Of a stretch of 20,024 nt of DNA, positions 15,040 through 20,024 are shown one piece after another (the first letter of the stretch is position 1; every line of letters starts with the position of its first letter). The notes under the pieces are model-generated. The model saw nothing but the letters and a program-made list of their open reading frames with translations. It was not told the DNA's origin and made no database searches. Both the position numbers and the translations under genes were made by a program. Where the stretch lies: the NCBI GenBank assembly GCA_027296045.1, contig JAPUJS010000483.1, positions 1-20,024 of the forward strand, given 5' to 3'. The DNA is from a bacterium. Lineage in GTDB: Bacteria > Latescibacterota > UBA2968.

Positions 15040-16002
15040 TTACAACCCCTCCCGATACCGCAGCAGGTCCACCGGGGCGTAGTCGTCCGTGAGAATCGGC
15101 GCGTCTGCCACCACCGGCTTCTCCTCCAGCAGGGGACCGGTGACCTCGAGCAGATCCAGCGCCCTTCCGGCCTCCTGTTTCAGCGCCCGGATCGAAGCGG
15201 CGATCTCCTCCCCCCCCCGGCGCCGTTCCTCCAGCGTGGCCACCACCACAATATTTCCCCGGTTGGGCACCGGGAACAGGTAGACCTGCGGGAAGCACAC
15301 CGTAAACGTCCGGATCATCGACCGGTACAGAATCCCCGGCCCCAGACGGGCCACATTTGCCGTCACCACACCTCCCGGACGCAGAATTGCCTTCACCTCA
15401 TTCAGAAATTCTACCGTCGTCAGGTGGAACGGCACCGTGTCCGCGTCGAAGGCATCCAGGATCACCCAGTCGTAGCGCCTCCCCGTCCGCCTTACGTAGA
15501 TCCGACCGTCTGCGGCATGGATGCGGTAGTCCGGTCCCTCCTCTGCGCCAAAAAAGCGGCGGGTCACGGCCACCACCTCTGGATCGATCTCCACCGCGTC
15601 GATTTCCACCTCCGGTCGAAAAGCCCTCACAAACCGGGGCAGGGCCCCGCCGGCCAGTCCGACCATCAATACCTGCCGGGGCGTGCCAAAGGCAAGCCCG
15701 GCCACCAGATAGGCCGTATAGTTCACGCGCAGGGCCACCGGGTCTGCCAGGGTCATTGCGCCCTGGAGCCGGCCGTACCCGAATCGGAGGTAGCGGGCCT
15801 CGGCATCCTCCGAGACCAGGATGTGGTGGTAGACCGAATCGTGTTCGTAGAGCACCTTTTCCCCCTGCGGCACCCCGGGCGGCACATCGCACCCCCAAAG
15901 AAGGAAAGGTAAAAGGTAAAAGGTAAAAGGCAGAAATAGAGAACGCTCTTTGAATGTGTTTTTCTCTGTGATCTCTGCGTGCTCTGTGCTAAAAAAACCC
16001 AT
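15040..16002 (-). CDS. Spermidine-synthase-like protein with repeat-derived N-terminus
   Basis: A 320-residue protein whose residues 48-255 form a SAM-binding, spermidine-synthase-type Rossmann fold: VLMVGLAGGALPRF (motif I, 111-124), DAVEIDPEVV (135-144), AADGRIYV, and WVILDAFDADTVPFHL (179-194). Relatives are usually fused behind MFS-like membrane segments; here that half is a separate gene directly upstream. Residues 1-38 are not family sequence. They are translated from two dispersed repeats (STEHAEITEK and LPFTFYLLPF), yet they form KER, a hydrophobic core and LLWGC, a lipobox-like end at Cys38. The ATG at 16002 has AGGAGG twelve bases upstream, overlapping the previous stop; a start inside the repeat region is possible. 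Substrate unknown; polyamine synthesis is not assured. Confidence 0.82.
   Translation of the reverse strand: MGFFSTEHAEITEKNTFKERSLFLPFTFYLLPFLLWGCDVPPGVPQGEKVLYEHDSVYHHILVSEDAEARYLRFGYGRLQGAMTLADPVALRVNYTAYLVAGLAFGTPRQVLMVGLAGGALPRFVRAFRPEVEIDAVEIDPEVVAVTRRFFGAEEGPDYRIHAADGRIYVRRTGRRYDWVILDAFDADTVPFHLTTVEFLNEVKAILRPGGVVTANVARLGPGILYRSMIRTFTVCFPQVYLFPVPNRGNIVVVATLEERRRGGEEIAASIRALKQEAGRALDLLEVTGPLLEEKPVVADAPILTDDYAPVDLLRYREGL
15904..15931. repeat. 7-bp tandem repeat (AAAAGGT)
   Basis: AAAAGGT is tandemly repeated with a 7-base period at about 15904-15931, ending in AAAAGGC. On the minus strand, (CCTTTTA)n encodes the hydrophobic string LPFTFYLLPF in the synthase-like gene. Similar low-complexity arrays are common as noncoding repeats in environmental genomes, so its position inside a reading frame is unusual. 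Confidence 0.85.
15961..15997. repeat. Dispersed CTCTGTG-type repeat, copy 1
   Basis: A plus-strand segment TCTCTGTGATCTCTGCGTG followed by CTCTGTGCTAAAAAA. It closely resembles the two arms at 16748-16768 (inverted) and 16779-16799. On the minus strand it forms codons 2-14 of the synthase-like gene. I regard it as a dispersed noncoding repeat that has landed between the two halves of a formerly fused gene. Confidence 0.7.
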
Positions 16003-16018
16003 CCTTTTTCAGAACCTC

Positions 16019-16597
16019 CTACTTCAGCCTTCTCCCAACGACCGCCAGCCCCCCCATCACCAGCAGCCCGGCCCCCATCACCAGCAGGATCGTCCGCACG
16101 CCCAGCGCCGGGATCAGGTAAAACGCCGTGCCCAGCGTCCCCACAACGCTGCCTGCCGTCGAAAGCGCCCCGATCGTGCCGGCCACCGCGCCCACCTCCG
16201 TCACCTTGGAGACCGAAAGTCGCACCAGAAAAGGCGACACCGTGCCTAAGGCCACCCCCGGCACCAGAAACATCAGCGCCGACGCGACCAGGGGCCCCAG
16301 CCGCGGGCCCATCCGGGCTTCGAACACCCACCGGTTCACCCCCGACGCAACCCAGGGCAAAGCCAGGATCACCAGCCCGGCCAGGGCCAGCAGCACGGCC
16401 AGGGCCCGCGCATCCGGCACCCGGTCGGCCAGCCGTCCACCCAGGTAGGCCCCCCCGCTCAGGGCCGCCAGCAGCACCCCGATCAGGCTCCCCCATACAA
16501 ATACCGAACTCCCGAAATAGGGTGCCAGCACCCGGCTGCCTGCAATCTCCAGCCCCATCAGGGCTGCCCCCGAAAAAAACGCAATCACCTTGAACAT
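16019..16597 (-). CDS. Membrane half of a fused MFS/spermidine synthase type protein
   Basis: A 192-residue integral membrane protein with about six hydrophobic helices. It begins FFSGAALMGLEIAGSRVLAPYFGSSVFVWGSLIGV, the hallmark N-terminus of 'fused MFS/spermidine synthase' proteins, followed by LSGGAYLGGRLADRVPD and, later, VPGVALGTVSPFLVRLS. In relatives the synthase domain follows in the same chain. Here the chain ends GRRLK at a TAG (16019-16021), and the synthase half restarts in another frame 17 nt downstream. It is thus a natural split or a broken gene. The ATG at 16597 has GGGAG five bases upstream, and a candidate promoter lies at 16635-16662. The TAG overlaps the AGGAGG of the next gene, so the two halves are probably still translated together. 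Confidence 0.85.
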   Translation of the reverse strand: MFKVIAFFSGAALMGLEIAGSRVLAPYFGSSVFVWGSLIGVLLAALSGGAYLGGRLADRVPDARALAVLLALAGLVILALPWVASGVNRWVFEARMGPRLGPLVASALMFLVPGVALGTVSPFLVRLSVSKVTEVGAVAGTIGALSTAGSVVGTLGTAFYLIPALGVRTILLVMGAGLLVMGGLAVVGRRLK

Positions 16598-16613
16598 ACC
16601 CGCTCCCAGTAGG

Positions 16614-16651
16614 CCTCAAAACGGCCTTCCGCACAAGATAGCCTTTTGAGG
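16614..16651. promoter_or_regulatory. Operator-like inverted repeat in the divergent region
   Basis: CCTCAAAA (16614-16621) and TTTTGAGG (16644-16651) are perfect 8-base inverted arms separated by 22 bases, with a further GGC/GCC pair inside. They straddle the -10 element and start region of the candidate minus-strand promoter, so they could bind a dimeric regulator. No regulator gene is visible in the window. Confidence 0.35.
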
Positions 16652-16662
16652 AAAGATCTCAA
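16635..16662 (-). promoter_or_regulatory. Candidate promoter for the split synthase / DUF6785 operon
   Basis: On the minus strand TTGAGA (16657-16662, five of six to consensus) and TATCTT (16635-16640, four of six) are separated by 16 bases. The predicted leader of about 30 nt runs into the ribosome site of the gene starting at 16597. Pattern match only. Confidence 0.4.
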
Positions 16663-16693
16663 GCCAAAACGACCCCTCTCCCCGAAATCTCTG

Positions 16694-16722
16694 TTGATTT
16701 CTGCACCAACGGCCCGTACATT
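16694..16722 (+). promoter_or_regulatory. Candidate promoter for the TPR gene
   Basis: TTGATT (16694-16699) and TACATT (16717-16722) are separated by 17 bases, each four of six to the sigma-70 consensus. It would give a leader of about 140 nt containing the inverted repeat at 16748-16799. Weak alone, but it lies in a divergent intergenic region where a plus-strand promoter is needed. Confidence 0.33.
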
Positions 16723-16723
16723 A

Positions 16724-16748
16724 GGGGTGGCTGGAGAACCCCTTTTTT
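16724..16748 (+). terminator. Terminator-like hairpin in the leader region
   Basis: GGGGT and ACCCC form a short GC-rich stem around a nine-base loop and are followed by six T on the plus strand. No plus-strand gene lies to the left, so a normal role is unclear. It may be a leader attenuator or chance. It is incompatible with the candidate promoter's start point being used unchanged. Confidence 0.25.
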
Positions 16749-16799
16749 AGCGTAGAGATTGCAGAGAACCTCCAGTTTTTCTCTGCGATCTCTGTGCTA
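16748..16799. repeat. Inverted pair of dispersed CTCTGCG/CTCTGTG repeats
   Basis: Arms at 16748-16768 and 16779-16799 pair at 18 of 21 positions around a ten-base spacer. The right arm reads CTCTGCGATCTCTGTGCTAA, and the same family occurs at 15961-15997. The pair lies in the divergent intergenic region, upstream of the TPR gene. With the spacing seen it could fold as a long leader hairpin in either transcript. Confidence 0.7.
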
Positions 16800-16867
16800 A
16801 ATCATGCCTTTGGGGAAGCACTCCAGCATTAGACCTGAATCGTCCGTTTTCTCATTGGGAGGTCACC

Positions 16868-18676
16868 TTGAAACGCACCCTCGGGCTGCTCCTGGCCCTG
16901 GCCCTCTATGCCGCTCCCGCCGCCTGCAGCGAACCGATCGTCGCCGTCCTTCCGTTTCAGAACCAGACGGGCGACCCCGAACGCGACTGGCTCGGGCAGG
17001 GCCTGTCCTGGAGCCTCACGGACAAACTCCGCCACGCCCTCGAAACGGCCGACCCCTCCTGGGTCCGGGGAGCCCTGATCGAGACGGGGGCCGACCTTTC
17101 AGACCCCAAAGCGGTCCGGCAGGTTGGAAAGGCACTGGGGGTCACGCACCTCCTCTTCGGCTCTTACCGCACCCCCGAAACCCGGGTGCAGATCGCCGCG
17201 CAAATCCTTCAGGTTGCAACCGGGGAAGTGGTGCAGATCGAGGGCCTGGAAGGCCCCCTGGAAGGCCTCTTTGACCTCCAGGACCGCATCGCCCTCGAGG
17301 TTCTGGATCGCCTTGGGGTCCGCCTTGCCGAACCCAAACGGGCGGCTCTGACCCGAAAGCCCACACAATCGGTCGCAGCCTACGAACTCTGGGCCCGGTC
17401 CCAGACGATCCTGGCCGGCCAGACCACGCCCAGCCTCCAGGAGGTCGTGGACGGCCACAACCTCATCACACGCGCCCTGGAACTCGACCCGGACTATGCC
17501 GACGCGCACAATCACATCGGCATCGTCTACGTGGCCCGCCAGCAATTGGGGGACGCCCTGAACGCCTTCCGGACGGCCGTCAGCCTCAAGCCCGATGACC
17601 CCCTCATCCACTACAACCTGGGGGTGGTCTACGTCAACCTGGGGCAGACCACAGATGCCGCCGAGGCCTTCCTCGAAGCCATCCGCCTCAAGCCCGATGA
17701 CCCCATCGTGCATTATAACCTGGGGCTCGTCTACCGCAACCTGGGACAGCACGAGGATGCCATCGACCCCTTCCGCACGGCCGTCAGCCTCAACCCCGAC
17801 GACCCCAATATCCACTATTCCCTGGGAGAGACCTACCGCTATCTGAAACGATTCGAGGAGGCCATCGGCCCCCTGCGCACAGCCGCACGACTCGACCCCC
17901 AATCTTCGGCCGTCCGAATCGCCCTGGGCATTGTCTACGCCAGCCTCGACTCCCTCGCCGAGGCCACAGGGGCTTTCAAAGAGGCCCTGGGTATCGACCC
18001 CGAAAATGCCGACGCCTACTACAATTTGGGGGTCATCTACAAGGAGACGGGCCGCCCCGTCGAAGCCGTGGCCCCCCTTGAAGAGGCCGTCCGAATCAAC
18101 CCCAAACACGCCGACGCCCACTTCAACCTCGGCATCACCTACAATACCCTGGAACGCCACGAAGAGGCTGTTGCTGCCTTCAAAAAATCCATCCAGCTCA
18201 ACCCCAACTATGCCGACCTCTACTTCAACCTTGGCATCGCCCATACCGAGGCCGAGCGCTACGAAGAGGCGTTCCAGGCTTTCCACACCGCCCTCCGGAT
18301 CTATCCCACTGACGCCCTCATTCCCTACAACCTCGGCATCGCCTACCTGCACGCCAACCTCAGCGAGGCAGCCCTCGGTGCCTTCCACGACGCAGTCCGG
18401 CTCAACCCCCAGCTGGTGGTCGCCCACCTGGAAATTGGCAAACTCCAGGTCGCCCTCGGCCGCAACCACGAGGCCCTTGCGACCTACCAGAACGCAATCG
18501 AAGCGAACCCCCAGAATACCGATCTCTACTTCGAACTCGGCCTGGCCTACGTCCGATCCGGCCAAAAAGACCAGGCCAGGGCCCCGCTTCAGAAAGTCCT
18601 GGACCTGACCCCCCGCCACCCCGAGGCCGAACTCATCCGGGATTTCCTCCGGCGTATCCAGCAGGACAACGAATAA
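16868..18676 (+). CDS. Exported TolB-like N-domain plus TPR-repeat protein
   Basis: A 602-residue protein. Residues 1-20 are a signal peptide (KR, hydrophobic core, APAAC); Cys20 may be a lipidation site, but the lipobox is imperfect. Residues 23-165 resemble the TolB/FlgO-like N-domain that often precedes TPR arrays (IVAVLPFQNQTGDPERDWLGQGL, then GVTHLLFGSY and VATGEVVQ). From about residue 180 to the end there are about eleven 34-residue tetratricopeptide repeats, with recurring YNLG, A..AF..A and NP..A blocks, forming a protein-binding solenoid. The start is TTG at 16868, chosen because GGGAGG lies five bases upstream and the signal peptide begins right there. It is very GC-rich and the only plus-strand gene. 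Likely role: periplasmic or envelope scaffold; the partner is unknown. Confidence 0.92.
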   Translation: MKRTLGLLLALALYAAPAACSEPIVAVLPFQNQTGDPERDWLGQGLSWSLTDKLRHALETADPSWVRGALIETGADLSDPKAVRQVGKALGVTHLLFGSYRTPETRVQIAAQILQVATGEVVQIEGLEGPLEGLFDLQDRIALEVLDRLGVRLAEPKRAALTRKPTQSVAAYELWARSQTILAGQTTPSLQEVVDGHNLITRALELDPDYADAHNHIGIVYVARQQLGDALNAFRTAVSLKPDDPLIHYNLGVVYVNLGQTTDAAEAFLEAIRLKPDDPIVHYNLGLVYRNLGQHEDAIDPFRTAVSLNPDDPNIHYSLGETYRYLKRFEEAIGPLRTAARLDPQSSAVRIALGIVYASLDSLAEATGAFKEALGIDPENADAYYNLGVIYKETGRPVEAVAPLEEAVRINPKHADAHFNLGITYNTLERHEEAVAAFKKSIQLNPNYADLYFNLGIAHTEAERYEEAFQAFHTALRIYPTDALIPYNLGIAYLHANLSEAALGAFHDAVRLNPQLVVAHLEIGKLQVALGRNHEALATYQNAIEANPQNTDLYFELGLAYVRSGQKDQARAPLQKVLDLTPRHPEAELIRDFLRRIQQDNE

Positions 18677-18696
18677 GGGCGACCAACCGGTCGCCC
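18677..18696 (+). terminator. GC-rich hairpin directly after the TPR gene
   Basis: GGGCGACC (18677-18684) and GGTCGCCC (18689-18696) form a perfect 8-bp stem with an AACC loop, starting at the base after the stop codon. No T-tract follows, so it may be a weak or factor-assisted terminator, a 3'-end stabilising hairpin or a dispersed palindrome. The rest of 18697-18822 shows no gene or clear element. Confidence 0.45.
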
Positions 18697-18822
18697 ACAC
18701 ATACCCTGTCAGGCCACCCAACCTCGTCCTTACCACAACCGCGCGCTCCCATGGCAAGCAAGCGTTTCTGCCCTGCTGTACCCGGAGCACACCACCAGGG
18801 CCTTCCACAGGGCCAAATTCCG

Positions 18823-18846
18823 AAAAATTCGCACACTTGTACGAAT
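18823..18846 (-). terminator. Intrinsic terminator of the FG-GAP gene
   Basis: On the minus strand ATTCGTAC and GTGCGAAT form an 8-bp stem with one G.U pair and an AAGT loop, followed by TTTTC (A-run at 18823-18827 on the plus strand). It begins one base after the stop codon of the gene ending at 18848. The short T-tract makes it moderate in strength. Confidence 0.5.
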
Positions 18847-18847
18847 C

Positions 18848-20024
18848 CTACTCCTCCCTGACTTCGATCAACCTGTTCACCTCAATCGGACCGGGAACAA
18901 CCTGCTTTTTGCCGGAGGGCCAGTCCACCTCAATCCGGTCCACCCGCTCGGCATCTCCCAGCCCGAAGTAAAGCGGATAATCGCTCTGCGAGAGGTAACC
19001 GGACTGTCCGTCTTGCACTTTGGTGTAGGACTGCGAACCGGCCCGGACCACCACCCTGGCGCCCAGCCCGCTCCTGTTGGAAGCCCCGCCGATCAATTTC
19101 ACCTTCAGATAACCGATGGCCTTCTTGTCCGACAGATTGCTGATGAGCACCATTGGCTTGGAATTGAAATCGTTGGTGACGATATCCAGATCGCCGTCGT
19201 CGTCCAGATCGAAAATCACCGAAGACCGGGTGCCCAGGGCACCGCGGACCACCACATGCCCTGAGCGGCCCTCGCACTCGGGATGCCGTTTGTCTTTGCC
19301 CGAGCAATCCAGCTCAAACCAGGGCTTATAAATCTCTTCGCCGGAGCGGGGTTCTACCCCCAGAATGTATTCGCTGTCCAGAAACTCTTCCCCGCCGTTG
19401 TTCAGCAAAACCGAGTTGACCCCATAACGGAACGGGTAGTTCATGCTCGACGCGATGAACACATCCTCGTAGCCGTCCGCGTTCAGATCCCCCACGCTCA
19501 GCCCCCAGGGCCAGTAGTTCTCGGCGCCGATCCGGTCCGAAATCTCCACCCAGTTCCCACCGCCCTCGTTTTTGAAGAACGCATTTCCGTAGATGCTGTT
19601 GCCGCCCGACTGCAGAAAGGATTCGGTCCACTGCATTCGGGATTTAAGCTTCTCGCGCTCCGCTTCGACCTCCTCGCTCATATCCGAATGCATATCGGTA
19701 ATCAAGATATCCATCCGCCCATCGTTGTTGTAGTCAAACACCTTGATGCCCATCGCTCCCCAGGGCGTCTTCGGAAAGACCTCCCGGCTCTTCTTCACAA
19801 AATACTTCCCTTCCACATTCTCGTAATATTCATCGTGCCCCTGCATGTTCAACACGTAGAGATCCGGATAACCGTCCCGGTTGAAATCGATCGGAGACGC
19901 GTCCCCGGTCCAGCTCTCATCGATCAGGCGCACCTCTTCGGTCACATCCACAAACCGGTTGTGCCCCGTGTTTCGGTACAGGATACTTCGTTCGGTGCGC
20001 TGGGGCTTCAAGTGCCCGGCAAAG
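18848..20024 (-). CDS. FG-GAP/VCBS repeat protein with ASPIC/UnbV C-terminus, 5'-truncated
   Basis: About 391 residues of a larger protein; the frame is open to the right window edge (preceding codons read FAGH), so the N-terminus and any signal peptide are missing. A TTG at 20011 is not a credible start. Four calcium-binding FG-GAP/VCBS-type loops are visible: DFNRDGYPDLYV, DYNNDGRMDILITD, DLNADGYEDVFIAS and DLDDDGDLDIVTND, as in beta-propeller repeat proteins. The C-terminus is a canonical ASPIC/UnbV domain (SNRSGLGARVVV, GYLSQSDYPLYFGLG, RIEVDWPSGKKQVV). Such proteins are usually exported and common in Planctomycetes, Acidobacteria and related groups; their function is poorly defined. A terminator follows immediately, and the gene converges on the TPR gene. 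Confidence 0.93.
   Translation of the reverse strand, partial: FAGHLKPQRTERSILYRNTGHNRFVDVTEEVRLIDESWTGDASPIDFNRDGYPDLYVLNMQGHDEYYENVEGKYFVKKSREVFPKTPWGAMGIKVFDYNNDGRMDILITDMHSDMSEEVEAEREKLKSRMQWTESFLQSGGNSIYGNAFFKNEGGGNWVEISDRIGAENYWPWGLSVGDLNADGYEDVFIASSMNYPFRYGVNSVLLNNGGEEFLDSEYILGVEPRSGEEIYKPWFELDCSGKDKRHPECEGRSGHVVVRGALGTRSSVIFDLDDDGDLDIVTNDFNSKPMVLISNLSDKKAIGYLKVKLIGGASNRSGLGARVVVRAGSQSYTKVQDGQSGYLSQSDYPLYFGLGDAERVDRIEVDWPSGKKQVVPGPIEVNRLIEVREE

Noticed and set aside
15753..16634. 293-codon minus-strand frame bridging both synthase-like halves
   Set aside because: It reads out of frame with both the membrane helices and the SAM-binding motifs, so it is not the lost fusion protein. It only shows that no stop occurs in that third frame.
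17099..18808. 569-codon open frame antisense to the TPR gene
   Set aside because: It is a mirror of the GC-rich, periodic TPR coding sequence; its Gly/Val/Asp-rich repeats follow the 34-codon TPR period, and no start or ribosome site supports it.

Overview
This is a gene-dense bacterial window, probably from an uncultured, environmental Gram-negative-type organism. It has lipoprotein and export signals, a c-type cytochrome domain, several phytanoyl-CoA dioxygenase (PhyH) genes, an ASPIC/UnbV FG-GAP protein and a DUF6785/6784-type membrane protein. That combination recalls Poribacteria, Latescibacterota or Planctomycetes-like metagenomic genomes, but this is a guess from gene content, not from a marker gene. 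Nearly all genes lie on the minus strand; the exception is the TPR gene at 16868-18676. I saw no rRNA, tRNA, CRISPR array, transposase or phage gene.

Left part (1-7000). The window opens with a 40-bp tandem repeat, followed by a strong minus-strand terminator and a small predicted lipoprotein gene with its own candidate promoter. Reading rightwards, against transcription, come a penicillin-acylase-family Ntn hydrolase, a 975-residue exported fusion (UshA-like, tetraheme c554-like, DsbA/thioredoxin-like domains) and a type I signal peptidase (lepB). The fusion and the acylase are separated by 3 nt and must be co-transcribed. A terminator sits between lepB and the fusion gene.

Middle part (7000-12904). 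A dioxygenase cluster holds two tandem paralogous double-domain PhyH proteins, a single-domain PhyH protein and a Gfo/Idh/MocA oxidoreductase, ending in a long hairpin terminator. In both large paralogs the N-terminal PhyH domain has lost both aligned iron-ligand histidines. Between the second paralog and the single-domain gene lies an in-frame 36-codon relic of a further PhyH gene, so the array once had more copies or has recombined.

Right part (13042-20024). A polytopic DUF6785/6784-type membrane protein lies downstream of what looks like a split 'fused MFS/spermidine synthase' gene. The membrane half and the synthase-like half are now separate reading frames, and the start of the synthase half is made of dispersed simple repeats that happen to encode a lipoprotein-like signal peptide. 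A divergent intergenic region with two candidate promoters and repeats leads to a GC-rich, exported TolB-like/TPR protein. The window ends in a 5'-truncated FG-GAP/ASPIC-UnbV protein that converges on it.

The most noteworthy items are the PhyH relic with the degenerate dioxygenase domains, the cytochrome/thiol-redox fusion, and the repeat-derived signal peptide on the split synthase-like gene.
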